Of a stretch of DNA of 64,000 bases, positions 22,304 to 34,601 are shown piece by piece; positions within the stretch are counted from its first letter, which is position 1, and every line of letters begins with the position of its first letter. The stretch comes from Adenophora triphylla var. japonica (lineage: Eukaryota; Streptophyta; Magnoliopsida; Asterales; Campanulaceae). The position numbers and the translations under genes are program-made. The stretch is from assembly GCA_022495995.1 (NCBI GenBank), contig JAFEMH010005417.1:62001-126000 (forward strand), given 5' to 3'. The notes beneath the pieces were generated by a model. It saw only the letters and a list, made by a program, of their open reading frames with translations. It did no database searches and was not told where the DNA came from.

Positions 22304-24167
22304 CTGGAGTAGAGTACGTAGTAATCGAACTTCCCGGATGGCTCTCCGAGTGTACCCACGCTGGTGTCTCCAGCTTCATATCTTTCTCTCAGTTTCTGTT
22401 GAGAGGACTTCTTCTTTTGCTTTCTGGGAGAATCACCCCTGATCATGTCTTGGGACTCGTACTCAAGGCATTCGAAGCAATCACAAACATCGTAACTGAT
22501 GTGGACGTTTGATGAGGACCGGGCTGGAAGAGGCGGAGAAACTGGCTCTGCGACAATCTTCTTTGACACCCATTCAATGGAGTTCACCCTGTTGTTGTTC
22601 GGAAAAGGGTTTCCGACTGTATTAGGTCCACGGGGACGCTCCAATTTTCCTTCCTCTATCAAATTCTGAATTTTGTACTGTAACCCCACGCAATTTTCGG
22701 TGGTATGGCCATGATACTGGTGGAAGGCGCAGTATTTGCTTTTGTCAGCGTTGACTACGGGATTCTTAAGTTTATAGTTTGCAACGGGTTTGAGGAGGCC
22801 TTCCTTGATCAACCCTTCCAGCATCTTACTTAGCGGCATGTCCAACTTGTCGAAGTGCACGGCAAGCTGCTTTGGGGTGGAGTTGTTGCTTTGCGGGACT
22901 GGGTTTCTGTTGCCGACTGCTGTCCCTGATGAATGTAGTTGACAAACGTATCTTTCCCTTTGCCGGGGGCTGATGCGGGATTGAATGCAACTGCTGATCG
23001 GTATTTGTATGGCTGTGCTGTGGCCAATTTTTCCTTGAGATCCTTCTCGAACTGCGAGCCAGCATTGACCATGGCTCGGAGATCTCGGAAGAAGTGATGG
23101 CTGATGAGAGTTCAGATGAACGGCCTCAAGCAGGACTTGAAGATTCGCATCTGTTCATCCTTGGAAAGTGGCTCCATGATCTCGAAGAGTTTCCAACTCC
23201 ACCTCTTGTAGAATTTTCCGACGCTTTCATCTACTTTCTGCTCGGTGGTGATTAAGCCCTCACGACTTGTTTCCCACTCTAGGTTGGAGCTGTACCGCTC
23301 TAGGAAGATGTTACTGATCTGATCCCAGGTATGGCAATCTGCAGGCTTGACCCTTAGGAACCATCGTAACGCTGAACTCTTGAGCGTATGCTGGAAGTGA
23401 TTGGCCATTTGCTGAAGGGTTTCTCCTTTCGCTCTCATGCCGAGAACGTAGGTGTCAACATGCGTTTGAGGACATTCGGTTCCGTCGAATCGGTCCATCT
23501 CCGGCATTCTAAACTTGGCAGGGAGAGGCGTGACCATTCCCGGATCTGTGGATCTGAGCGTTTCTTGCTTTGAGCTGCTCATACTGGCCTTCAGGTCTTT
23601 CATTTGTTCGACCATCCAGGCTAAGGTTGGGTCCAGTGGCAGACATTGAGGCTCGGTTCCGGGTGCTACCATATGAGTGGCAGTGATTGGAGGTGGTAGG
23701 CTCGATATATGTGGATATATGGGGGCCTTCTCTGGACTGTATCGGGGTTTGTCTTCGGTGTTTTGGGATTCGTGTATGGGCAATGGGTTGAACTCGGGAG
23801 GATATTGGAGGATATTGGCATCTGTTTGAGATGGTCCAGCAGTGCGCTGGTTGTACTGAGTGATGGGAGTAGTACTGGCTTGGCCGTATATGACAGGGTT
23901 GCCCTGAGAGGTAGCAACATGAAGCCTTGATCGGCTGTTTCCTTGGTTCGAAGGAATCCCGTAATTTGGCAGGGGAGGAACCTGGTTGAAGGTTTGAGGA
24001 GCTGGTTTCGTGGAATCGTTGTCCTCGATTAGGACGAAAGTAGTACCGTGGCGGGGATAGGCTGCTATACCTCGCTCATTCGAAGCTATACCACGAAATT
24101 ACTGTGATCTTCTTTACGCACTCTTGTGAACCTCACAAGCCCGGATGGCTTCTTCCAATGTCATATC
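22304..24167 (-). pseudogene. Element B Gag
   Basis: Capsid/nucleocapsid protein of element B, which forms the virus-like particle. The frame can be followed from an ATG at 24167 (MTLEEAIRACEVHKSA), through two stops near 24120 and 24105, a Pro/Gln-rich N-terminal region, the capsid core (23783-23112: KFRMPEMDRFDGTECPQTHV, then LRWFLRVKPADCHTWDQI) and a nucleocapsid part (22860-22304) with YCAFHQYHGHTTENC, the C-x2-H-x4-H-x4-C-like knuckle of Tat/Ogre Gag. The frame is broken near 23111 and 22860. Its C-terminus ends abruptly at the truncated LTR of element A, so the Gag-protease junction is missing. Confidence 0.85.
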
Positions 24168-25513
24168 TGTTACCGGTGGCGGGGGTCCGTCCCCATCACG
24201 ATTTCTCGGTGAGCTTGACATATCGGATATTTTGGATGAGGGAACTGAGGGAATCGAAGAACTGTCTGACGCTGCCAGTGCTTGTGACTGCGAGGCGGCG
24301 GCTCGGATTCCCGAACCACTTTACGCTCATTGCAGGGAACGAAAGGCAGGGTTTAGGCTTCGGAAAAGGTATTTGGCTCAGGGTTTCGGGCTAGTGCAAT
24401 GTGCAGTTACCGATTAATGTTTACTTAAAACGCATTTTCTCAGAGTCCTAATCGCTTGGAAAAGATTGTGTCTTCTTTTTCGCAACTAACCTAAGGCTTT
24501 AATCAGTGGATCTCGTCACTACGTTTATAAGCCCCTCGTTTTTCACCTGTAGATCATCTTCTCGGGACGGACAATGCCGAGCGAGGGTCCTATAAGGCAA
24601 GCGAGTTCCACCGACAAAGGAAAAAGTAAACTTAAGGCTAGCTGATCACGCAAACTTCCAACGTATGTGACACATGGGCCACGGTCGAAGTCAACGTCCT
24701 TAAGTTAAGGCGGGGATCGTGCCAAAATTTCAGCATGACCTCTCCTGACTCGCTTGCGCAAGGGGCCTTAGCTTTTGGCGTTGGCCAAGTTGTGGCTGGC
24801 ACGGTGCATACGTTGAGGGTTTGGTGACACGGTGTCACATTGAACCTTCGGGTATATTTTTCGACAGAGCTCCGCGTCAAAGTCAAGGCTGAAAAGCTCA
24901 AGACTTCGGGTCAGGAACGACCTTCGGTCTCAATCTTTCGAGCTTGACTTGTGACGGAACCCGGCGTAAAAAAACATACACTTGGGCTTTATGACACGTA
25001 CTAAGCCAAAAACCAACCGGGGTCTTGGACGAAGTGTGACACAAAGAATGCATGGCTTACACGGGCTAGGATGGGCTGTTTGGGACGACCCCGTGCGCGC
25101 TCGAAAGGTGTCTGGCAGACCAACCGAGCTGCAACTGAACGGTCATCCCGGGTTACAGGTCGTAATGTGCAGTGTACCGAGGCAGCAAGTGCACGTGAAG
25201 TGCGGTGTACCGAGGCAGCAGTGCAAGTAGTGTGTGGTCACTAAAATTCCTTTTCTGAGTAAAACAGAGATTTTCAGAATGTGTCTTAAAGAATTTTATG
25301 CGCAGTTCAAAATGTAGCACGAAAATCAAGTATGAACGGGAATGCACGAACATGTTATGATTTTGAAAGAGATGAAAATGCAACACCTTTTTTTGAAAAA
25401 ACCGTTCGAGGTTTCGAACAACACACGCACACAAAAACGAGGAAGGGTAAACGAAAGTTTGACCAACGAAAGGCTCTTTGAAAAATGACGGCCGTTTTGA
25501 AAAAGTATCCATC
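24168..25513 (-). other. Element B 5' leader between primer site and Gag
   Basis: No recognised gene. It contains two close copies of 'gtaccgaggcagcaagtg' at 25176-25223 and a minus-strand open frame at 24901-24638 (87 codons) without recognisable motifs. Some Ogre elements have an extra ORF before Gag, but I cannot claim one here. A leader of 1.3 kb is long and may hold packaging signals. Confidence 0.45.
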
Positions 25514-25531
25514 TCCCCAGCAGAGTCGCCA
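25514..25531 (-). promoter_or_regulatory. Element B primer-binding site
   Basis: On the minus strand TGGCGACTCTGCTGGGGA, two bases after the LTR end (...GGTAATTTCA). Identical to the site of element A. Confidence 0.85.
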
Positions 25532-25533
25532 AC

Positions 25534-27694
25534 TGAAATTACCCAGGATTCGCGCGTGGCGAACGCGGTTGTCTTTCGCGGATTGGTGTTTGAGACCTCA
25601 CTTTCGGGAAGGAGAGGAGACGCCACGCGGTTTTGTATTTTGAGCCCAAACGTTGAAAAACGGCTTAGTGAAAAGGGGGGTGTCATTTTTATTGGTAGCA
25701 AAAACTTAGAAAAAGGCTTTGAAACGGGGTGTCATTTTTATTGGTAGCGAAAACGAAGATAAGGCTTTGAAACGGGGTGCCATTTTTATTGGTAGCGAAA
25801 ACGAGGAAAAGGCTTTTTTAGTACCAGAGATTGTTAGGTTCGGAGGTCACGTTACGTTTCGGGAAGAGTATTTTGAGATCACCCGAAACGCCTCGTATGA
25901 CGAGTCTTTCTGCCTTTCTCGAAAATGTGTGCGTGTGTGTGTGTGTTTGCATTTTGAAAATGGGGGCTTGAATGACAAGCTTAATCTTGGTTTGAATATC
26001 AAACGTTGATTTTGTGATTCTTTTTAGAAAAAGCGAGTGTTTGAATGACAAACGTCGGTTTTGGAGTTTTTAGGAAAAAGTGGTGCGAGTGATGATTTTG
26101 AACTATTAACTTATGTGTCAAATGTTGACTTTTAAGAAAGGAGCGTTTGAATGTCAAACGTCGGATTTTTGAGTTTAAAGATGATCGTTTGGATGCCAAA
26201 CGTCACTTTGCGCGTTTTGAAAGAGAGTTTGAATGTCGAACTCCAGTTTTGAACCGGGCATTTCATTGTTAGCGATTTTACGGGAAAAAAATATTAAATG
26301 AGATTTGAATTTCAAATGTCGGGTTTTGAGTTTGAAGATGATCGTTTGGATGCCAAACGTCATTTTGCGCATTTTGAAAGAGAGTTTGAATGTCGAACTC
26401 CGGTTTTGAACCGGGCATTACATTGTTAGCGATTTTATGGGAAAAAAACATTAAATGATATGCGATCAACAAATCGTTTTGCGACTCAGACTGTGATAAG
26501 TAAATACTATCACGAGCCAAACGGCTCGGACTTGTAAATGACAGTATTTAAAGTGCGGTATCAACGGAATCAAACGACCCGGATGTTAAAGGTGCGTTAT
26601 GTAAATAGCATTCAACGGATCAAACGATCCGGACCGTTAAATGACTATCACGAACCAAACGGTTAGGACTATAAAGTTGCGTAAAGTAAATGAAGTTCAA
26701 CGGATCAAACGATCCGGAATTGTAAATGACATTAAAAGTAAAGGAACGGGGCCGAAACGCCGTTTTAACCCGAGATCACTTCTCTTACGGGAAGAGAAGA
26801 GGATCTTGGACTAAAACGTATCGGACCCCGTTGATGGTGACGTCTACATTTCAATGACTTTCGTCCGAAACGGTTGAAGCGACTGACGCATAAACCGAGA
26901 CGGAACGAGTGTTTAGGGAGAGAGAGTGTTACCTATGGCTAGGGGTTGACTCTTTTGACTCGGGAGGCATATACGGGATACGATTTACTGTTTGGAACGG
27001 TGTTTCGAGGTTGTTTTTTTCGTGTTTGGTTGAAATACGAAGTTTTCACACAAATCGAGGCAAAACGGGGCTCGAGAGAGGGTGAAAAGGGTTTGGGCCG
27101 TGGCTGTGGTGAAAAATGGATGAAATTTTTCTCCCTTAAATGTTTTGACAGCCCTCTGTATTTATAGGGTAAATTTGCAAAAGAGTCCGGACGGACTTAA
27201 CCTAAATTTCAGGGGGTTTTGTGGTATTTTTGAAATTGGGAGGACTTGATGGCAACTCTGCTTTTGCACAAAAAGCAGTCCGGACGGATCATGGACAAAG
27301 ATCCCAGGGGTATTTTGGTCTTTTTACTCTGAAATCTGATTGATGTTGACCGGAGGGCTGTGGCATGCGTGCCACGTGCCCCTGTGACTCACCAGGGCAT
27401 GTTTTTTCGGGCCATTATTCCCGATTTTATCCGTTTTTTAAATAACTGTCCAGAAAATGTCCGAAACGCCCCCGAAAAGTGACAGAAAGTGCGTTTTTCA
27501 GGAGAAGCTGTACTTTTACGTGTGACAACGTGTGTTGAGTAGCTTCGACGTTGGGATGCACGGGGCAGTTCCGGGACATCTTGTTGGCTTGAGAGCGGGG
27601 AGCTTAACGGGTTCCGATTAACCTGGAGAGGGCCAGTTAACGGATTCCGGTTAACTTTTAACGGATTTTGGCGATCCGGATTTGGGTACTTACA
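25534..27694 (-). repeat. Element B 5' LTR (2161 bp)
   Basis: Begins TGTAAGTACCC on the minus strand at 27694 and ends GGTAATTTCA at 25534. It matches 1-1643 along its length except for a ~257-bp segment present only here. It contains short internal repeats ('tttgaatgtcaaacg', 'caaacgatccgga') and three near-copies of a segment with TTTTTATTGGTAGC at 25686-25800. Confidence 0.9.
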
Positions 27695-28484
27695 ATGATA
27701 TAAACACAAATGATAAGTGTGAAGTATGTATACAAGCAAAAATAACAAAGAAACCTTTTCCTTCTGTTGTTCGAAATTCTGAAATGCTAGAATTAATTCA
27801 TTCGGATATATGTGAATTAAATGGCATGCTTACTAGAGGAGGAAATTGATATTTCATTACTTTCATTGAGGATTGTTCTAGATTTACTTATGTTTATTTA
27901 ATGAAATCAAAAGATCAAGCTTTTGAAAAATTTATGTGTTATAAGTCTCTTGTTGAAAATCAGAAGGAAAAGAAAATTAAGGAATTAAGAAGTGATTGGG
28001 GAGGTGAATACTTTCCTTCTGAGTTTGACATAATCTGTGAAAAAAATGGTATAGAACATAAACGTACTGCACCTTATACCCCACAACAGAATGGTGTGGC
28101 TGAAGGGAAACACAAAACATTGGTCGACATGACCAATGCAATGTTGATAAATGCAAATTTGTCAAATAATTTGTGGGGTGAAGCATTACTTATTGCTTGT
28201 CATATTAATAATCGGATTCCTTCAAAGAAATTAAGGGTATCTCCATATGAATTATAGAAAGGAAGAGCGTCAAACTTAAGTTATCTTAGAGTTTGGGGAT
28301 GTATTGCATTTTATAGAGTCCCAGATCCTAAACGGACTAAGTTAGGACCTAGAGCTCTAAAGAGTGTATTTGTTGGATATGCTGAAAACTCTAAAGCATA
28401 TAGATTGTTGGATTTAGATTCTAATGTAATAATAGAATCTAGGGATGTTGAATTTATTGAAATTAAATTCATCAATAACTCCAA
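27695..28484 (+). pseudogene. Element C integrase
   Basis: Copia-type integrase. Visible are the CxxC half of the zinc finger (CEVCIQAK), catalytic Asp in LIHSDICEL, Asp in RSDWGGEYF, and Glu in QNGVAEGKH, in the expected order. The chain is interrupted by stops near 27848 (after TRGGN) and 28255 (SPYEL). The C-terminal segment with LRVWGCIAFYRVPDPKRTKLGP and VFVGYAENSKAYRLLD is the GKGY-type region of copia integrases. The N-terminal zinc-finger His pair was separated by the insertion of element B. Confidence 0.88.
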
Positions 28485-30252
28485 TAATGCTACCAATAAT
28501 GAACAAATACAAAATAATAATACATCTTCTAGTACAAAAAGAAAGGTGTCTGAAACCTCAAGTGAACCAAGACGAAGTCTAAGAGCTAAAAAGGATAAGA
28601 ACTTAGATCCAGATTTTATATCATCTCAGGCAATTATTTTCGTAGTTGAGGGAAATAATTATGGTGTTCTTGCCAAAATCCCCATTATATTTAACTTGGA
28701 AGATACAGATCCTAAAACATATAAAGAAGCTTTGATATCAAGAGATGTAGCTTTTTGGAAGGAGGCGATCCAAGATGAAATGGACTCAATTATGTCCAAT
28801 AATACTTGGATCTTAGTTGATTTACCTCCTGGATCAAAACCTATAGGATGTAAATGGGTATTTAGGAAGAAATACAACACAGATGGATCTATTCAAACCT
28901 TTAAAGCAAGGTTGGTTCCTAAAGGTTTTCGACAAAAGGAAGGAATCGACTATTTTGATAATTATGCACCTGTAGCAAGAATAACTTCCATTAGGGTGCT
29001 ATTAGCTTTAGCTTCAATTTATAAGCTATGTGTACATCAAATGGATGTCAAGTCAGCATTTTTAAATGGTGAACTTGAAGAAGAGGTGTATATGGAACAA
29101 CCAGAAGGTTTAGTAATGCCTGGAAATGAAAGAAAGGTTTGCAAGCTTATAAGATCACTATATGGCTTGAAACAGGCTCCTAAACAATGGCATGAAAAAT
29201 TTGACTCCATTATATTGTCCCATGATTTTAAGCATAATGATGCTGACAAGTGCATTTACTCAAAATTCACTAATAATTATGGAGTAATTATATGTCTCTA
29301 TGTTGATGACATGTTAATTATTGGGACTAACATGGAAGGAGTGATTGAAACTAAGAATTATCTTTCCTCACTATTCAAAATGAAAGATCTTGGTGAGGTA
29401 GATACTATCTTAGGCATTAAAATTAAAAGACATGGTGGGGGATTTGCTCTATCTCAATCACATTATATTGAGAAAGTAATAAATAAATTTAAATATTTAG
29501 GTTTTAATTAAGCAAGTACTCCATATGATGTTGCACACAAGCTTTTTGAAAATACAGGAAGGGCAGTTGCTCAAATTGAATATGCAAGTGCTATTGGATG
29601 TCTTATGTACATCATGCATTGCACTAGGTCTGATATTTCATTTGCAGTTTTTAAACTTTCAAGATATACAAGTAATCCAGGTACTGATCACTGGAAAGGA
29701 ATTGGAAGAGTTCTTGGATATCTCAAAAGAACAATGAGTCTTGGATTATTTTATAATTCTTATCCTGCAGTACTAGAAGGGTACACTGTTGCTAGTTGGA
29801 TTACTAGTGCTACTGATAACAAGTCAACATCAGGTTGGATTTATACTATTTGTGGAGGTGCTATTTCTTGGGAATCTAAGAAGCAAACTTGTATTACGCA
29901 CTCCACTATGAAATCTGAATTTGTTGCTTTGGCACCTGCAGGCAAAGAAGCAGAATGGCTGAGGAGTTTATTGTTAGATATAGAGTTGTGGCCACAACCG
30001 ATGATGCCAGCCATATCTTTGCACTGTGATAGTGAAGCTACTTTGTCGAGAGCGTTAAGCAAAATATATAACGGAAAAACTCGACATATTAGTTTAAGAC
30101 ATGAATACATTAGACAATTACTAACGGAAGGAATAATCACAATTTTATATGTGAGGACAAGTGAAAACTTGGCGGATCCATTTACTAAAGGTCTCTCCAA
30201 GGATTTGGTGAGAAGAAACTCAACAGGAATGGGGTTGAAGCCATTAAATTAG
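28485..30252 (+). pseudogene. Element C reverse transcriptase and RNase H
   Basis: Copia RT starts after an Asn-rich linker. It shows GCKWVFRKKYN, the first Asp region VHQMDVKSAFLNG, and the active site LYVDDMLIIG, in a frame open to 29511. A single stop (after KYLGFN) separates it from RNase H, read on 29515-30252, with MHCTRSDISFAV, THSTMKSEFVAL (Glu) and LHCDSEATL (Asp). The first RNase H Asp, expected in the 'SDADWA' motif, reads Val (GYTVASW), so the nuclease would be inactive even without the stop. Typical C-terminal 'ENLADPFTKGLS' motif is present. Confidence 0.9.
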
Positions 30253-30734
30253 AGCCACTGGTAACAGGAACCCAACATTTTAACTAGCGTTACCACTAGT
30301 ATAAATGTTCAATGGGTAATAACAAGTTTCTGATATGTGACTGGTAAACTATAAATAAGAGGGTGAGTTATATACTCCTAATGGAGAGGTTGTTATCATA
30401 TAACAACCTAGGTTCTCCACCTAGTTGAACATTAAGAAGTGGTGCCGCTTCTATATCAAAAGTAAGGCTTGACTTTTGGACATGTTCATGAAATTTTAGG
30501 ATGCAGCACATGGCCATAATGGTGCTGGAATATCTCTACGAACTTTAACTGAAACTAGACATAATTATGTGTATACTATTTCCGAATTTAACATAGAAAT
30601 CTTGGTTCAAACATATAGTCACCATTGATTTCGTTTTATCTTTGAAATATATATACTATGTAAAGGTTCAATTCGAGAGAACACCTTTACTTAAGCATAG
30701 ATTTATGTAGTTTTTACAAAGCTAAGTGGGGGAT
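30253..30734 (+). other. Element C 3' untranslated region with polypurine tract
   Basis: No gene is seen. GTGGGGGAT at 30726-30734 directly before the LTR fits a polypurine tract priming plus-strand DNA synthesis. Confidence 0.7.
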
Positions 30735-31435
30735 TGTTAGTGTTTTAGCTAGCTTTGTAAAAACATGAGAGGGTGAATCCTACATGGATTAGAAATAAAA
30801 CTTGGATGAGTCTTGGAGGTAAAACTTTGGAGGGAAAGGACAGCAAGTTCCATGGCTTGCCCATGGAACTCGCTGATCTTCTTCAGCATAAAGCATGGAA
30901 AACAAGCAAGGTTCATGGCCAGCCCATGGAACCTGCTAATTTTATATTTATCATGATTTGGAACTTAGAATGTGTGTGAATTATTATCCAATGACCAGAA
31001 TTATTTTTTTGAAATATAAAGTTTTATTTTCTATTTTATTTTATGTAATATTCAGTTTTATTTTAAATTCAAATGGGAAGTTTATTCAATACGCAAGAAA
31101 AGGATTTCCCCCCAAAAAAAGACATATCTTTTGAATTCAGAAGTTATGCCTTTTCAAAACTAAAAACTGAATGGGTTTCTTATGTCTATATATAGGATGT
31201 TTGAATACATAAATTATACATTTGAAAATTCTCTCTTATTCTCAAAAGAATGTTTCTATTATTTTACTCTAGAGGAAAGTGATCTTCAGGTTTTGTTGTC
31301 TGCAGATCCTTTGTGATTTCGTTGAATCCTAGAGGTGATTTGCCATATCCCAGACAACAATATAGTGGGGGCCAATTATACCTTAAGGACAGTGTTAGAT
31401 TTGCACGCAACGAAGCAATTATTCTGATTTCCATT
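30735..31435 (+). repeat. Element C 3' LTR (right end approximate)
   Basis: Starts TGTTAGTGTTTTAGC after the polypurine tract. It contains two hairpin-forming motifs (30847-30869 and 30910-30933) and a TATA-like 'ctatatatagg' at about 31187. The right border cannot be set exactly because the partner LTR is outside the window; ending ...TTTCCA near 31435 is a guess. Confidence 0.55.
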
Positions 31436-32299
31436 TATCATTTAAAGTCATTTTGGTACAACAGTTACCTCCAATCCATGAATCAATTAAATTATCTACT
31501 AAGAGCCAGGGAAAAGAAAACATAAAATAAAATAAAGAACATCAAGACTTCGAATTGAATCTTTGAGTTCTCCATAAAAAGATGTAAAAAGAAGATAAAA
31601 AGATAATATTTACATCTATCTAAAACTTATTGGAGTTGTTCTATTTATACTAGGGTAAGGAGGTGTTAAAATTTGGATTTAAATGGGTCAATCCTTCTCA
31701 AAATGGACTTTAGGAGCTACTGGTGTGTAAAGGGAGCGTTGGCACCCTTCTGGAAGGAGCAGCCACATGCTAACATGTCTCAAAATCATCGCCTTCTGCC
31801 AAGCGGGGCGGCCACACCATTTTTTTTTGGGGGGGGGAGGGGGCGGCCCCACCCTTTTGCTGTTGTTCATCTTCTGTATTCGGTAAACTTCCAATGGTAA
31901 TAACTTCTTCATAGGAAATCCATTTTGGACATGCTATACGTTAGAAATCTTTCGATATGTATTTTCCAATGGGAAAGATTTCACTTGGTCACACATCTCC
32001 TGTCCTTCTGTTATTTCCCTCTTTCTTATTTTGCTGCTCTAGTCTTGATCATTCCTTTTTTGCACTTTATAAGTACATAAACCATGAACCCTTACACCTT
32101 CACCTTATACTCATAAAATACTCCAAAATGCCATTAAAACGCCCAAGGCTGAGCATTAAATAAGTACAAAGTCATATCATTTGGATGGGTAAAAACACAT
32201 CTATCAATCTCCTCGAGTATTTCTTCTTCAGAGTTTTGTTTCTTTACGGCCTCATTCGCATTCACAAAAGATAACGAAGACGGGGCCAAGTGGAATCCT
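31436..32299. other. Unassigned sequence
   Basis: No gene recognised. It contains a T8/G9-rich run at 31820-31850. Open frames are short and without recognisable motifs. Confidence 0.4.
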
Positions 32300-33097
32300 A
32301 TGCAAATCAATTCTGCCAAACCATGATGAATCTGAAGGATGGGTGTTAGGCACCCGCTCCGCCCGACCTTAAGGATGTGGTCTTACTACCTTTTGTGTTC
32401 CATTTTAATGTGTCCTCTAAGTCATACTTGCACTTCACAATTAACAAATAAGGGGAATTTTAGAGTAGTTGTAATGTAAGGGAGACTTTCTATGGTTCAC
32501 TTCAATAGATAAAGTGACCATCAGAAGGTCTCCATTTTGTTGAGGATTGTATACATTAGGCGAAAAAACAAATAAAAGAGTTTATAGAATACCTTGGGAA
32601 AAGAGTGCTTTCCGGAAATGCCTTACGAATAAGGTGGGTATTCTTTCAAAGTTTTGTTAAGAGTTTTGGACCAAGTGTGCTTACCCATTTCAAGGAGGTG
32701 TGAGCCTCTTTTTATAGGTGAAGAGGGGTGAAAGAAGGTATCAAAGACAACTCTCCTCGAATCAGGCTGGGAGTAAATGGGATAGGGGGTTACACAAGCA
32801 AAAAGAGAGATATTTAGAGGGAAATCAGTTACTAGGACTGAGACTCAAGCCATTCGCATATGGGCCTCAAAATCGCACGAGTTCATAGTAGTGGCATGAA
32901 TCGCCCGATTTTGATGAGAAGAGAAGGACAGAAATGACCTTAAAAGGTTAACTCCATTATTAGTTTAGTCCTAAAACTAACAGAATCTGTTAGAAACTTA
33001 ACAAAATTAAATGGAAGTTAATAAAAACAAAAAAAGGAGGCAAAGAGGAGATCGCATATGCAATCGGGGGTAAGAGATCCAAGGTGGGGTGTCTACA
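32300..33097 (-). repeat. Possible decayed gypsy LTR (minus orientation, left border uncertain)
   Basis: On the minus strand it begins TGTAGACACCCCACCTTGG at 33097, a start typical of Tat-like LTRs, has a TATA-like CTATAAAAAG near 32715, and ends near a GGTGCCTAACACCC motif (about 32356-32342) of the kind often found close to the 3' end of such LTRs. No partner copy is visible, so it could be a solo LTR or the edge of the remnant at 33100. Confidence 0.4.
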
Positions 33098-33099
33098 AA

Positions 33100-33870
33100 T
33101 ACCTCGATCAAGAATAAGACCTTCGAGCTGAAAAAAGTCTCCTTGCATTCCTCCGAGGAATTATGTACAGGACGACATCATCAGCTTTTACCCTTACGAG
33201 CTGGCAACCAGCCTTGTCGCTCGGGAACAAAACTTGGTCATACCAGACGTCATTGACAATTGCACTTCCAGTCATATCCTTATCAATATGCGGGTCTTCA
33301 AAGACATCCTTTAATTTAACATTTTCAAGGAAATGGGGCTTCCGGACACCAGACTATCGCCATACTCTGGTCACCTAGAAGGTTTCACCAACTACATGGT
33401 CGACACCAAGGGGAAAATCAAGCTCGAGGTCGATATTCGGCAGCATCCACTCAGGACAATAGTAAAGGTAACCTTTATTATGATATATGTTTTCAGTAAT
33501 TACCATACTATAGAGGGAATACCTGGTCATATCGCCTTAGGCATAGTCCCTTCAATTCCCACCAACGTGTGAAGTTTCCTACCCTAACTGGGGTTGGTTA
33601 TGTCCTAGGAACAGCTAAGGAATACCTCGACCACATTTTGAAAATAAAAAAGAAGAGAGAGTTCGAGCTAGAAACTCTAACGGATAGCTGGAAGCTTTTA
33701 AAATAAGTAATGAATACCACCTCGACCTCCCAAATGGCGACCATCAAGTGTGTCGATGAGGAAAGGAAAGATGTCGATGAAATAGTCTTAGTCGACCAAG
33801 TTATGATTGAAATGATTGTTCCCTCAACTGAAACCTTTGTCAATGGGGCGACATGTCTTTTAGTCAATCT
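33100..33870 (+). pseudogene. Decayed Ty3/gypsy protease fragment
   Basis: Read across stops and small shifts, the plus strand gives a plant gypsy protease-like series: IDNCTSSHILINMRVF (from a D-x-S/T-S active-site motif, catalytic triad lost), MGLPDTRLSPYSGHLEGF, then 'TIVKVTFIMI', a segment where the ILGRP motif should be (EGIPGHIALGIVPSIP), and 'FPTLTGVGYVLGTAKEY'. No RT or integrase follows. It is the sense-strand remnant of a gypsy element of which the long antisense gene to its right may also be part. Confidence 0.6.
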
Positions 33871-34601
33871 CGTTCTCAGTTATGTCCAACTTAATCCAAG
33901 TCGACTTTGTGTTACCTCGTGTAAGAGACCAAATACTTGGTCAAACATGCATCAAAAATGCATACTCTATCTCGTTAAACAAAACAGATACGAAAAAGAT
34001 AATCAAATATAAAAGCCTACCGAAAGCAGGGTAAGCCAGAAATAAAACAAAGATGTTCAAAGTTAAAGCCTCCTAAACCGGGCCATGGCACGACGACTAA
34101 TTACACAAAAAAAAAAGTGTTTGAGATTTGTTCATTACAATCATAAAAGGTAAACTATCAAGACTGTTACTGCCGTTCAGCGTCCTGGAATACCTGATCA
34201 TGTGTCACCTTGACCTCTGTGTTCAAGACATGCTCCTCCTTTACCTCTTCCGCCTCCATGATCTCCACCACAATAGTGTCAAAGTTACGAAGCTGGTAGC
34301 AGGCATGATCCAAGGCTCAAGCCCGTCCTCGGCATCAAAGGGAACAAGAGGATGGCCGACACGAGCAGCATCATCATACTTTGGTTCACAAGCAAGTCGG
34401 GCCAACTTCTCAATGCTTAGGCCGACAGTCGGATCAACAGCATGTCGAGCCATATGTTTGCGCCCAACTTCAAAAAAGTCTCGTGCTCGATCGACAATCA
34501 CGTTGTGCATTCGTCAATGTTCATGTAGCGCTCCACATCACCCTTCTCCCTAACATGAGCTTCTTCTTCCCACTTGACCCTGGCCTACTTGTGTTCAGCA
34601 T

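Larger units (their letters stand above)
1..27694 (-). mobile_element. Element B: large Tat/Ogre-like Ty3/gypsy retrotransposon (left end outside window)
   Basis: B runs on the minus strand. Its order is 5' LTR (25534-27694), primer-binding site, leader, Gag (24167-22304), protease, G-patch-like linker, RT, RNase H, second RNase H, integrase (to 9173), a long tail with two antisense genes and minisatellites, polypurine tract, and 3' LTR (1643-1, cut by the window edge). Dual RNase H, the TGGCGACTC-type primer site, great length and antisense ORFs are features known from the Tat/Ogre lineage; assignment to that lineage is inference. Without nested element A it is about 19.5 kb inside the window. 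It is inserted in copia element C: the C reading frame resumes at 27695, where ATGAT is the expected target duplication; the partner copy lies off the window. Gag and Pol contain stops and frameshifts, so this copy is dead. Confidence 0.88.
27695..31435 (+). mobile_element. Element C: Ty1/copia retrotransposon, 3' part (5' part left of window)
   Basis: The copia polyprotein frame appears at once after B's LTR at 27695 in the zinc-finger part of integrase (CEVCIQAKITKKPF) and runs to 30252, followed by a polypurine tract and a 3' LTR. C's Gag, protease and 5' LTR should lie to the left of position 1 on the same strand, beyond the other end of B. Stops at several places show that C is dead. C is the oldest layer of this nest: B went into C, A into B. 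Confidence 0.85.

Noticed and set aside
24145..24417. 90-codon + strand open frame next to the start of B Gag
   Set aside because: It overlaps the minus-strand Gag start and leader; no domain, and B's antisense genes lie elsewhere.
25910..25950. GTGTGT run as a Z-DNA or regulatory signal
   Set aside because: Only about 20 bp, inside an LTR segment already explained as repeat-rich; no further support.
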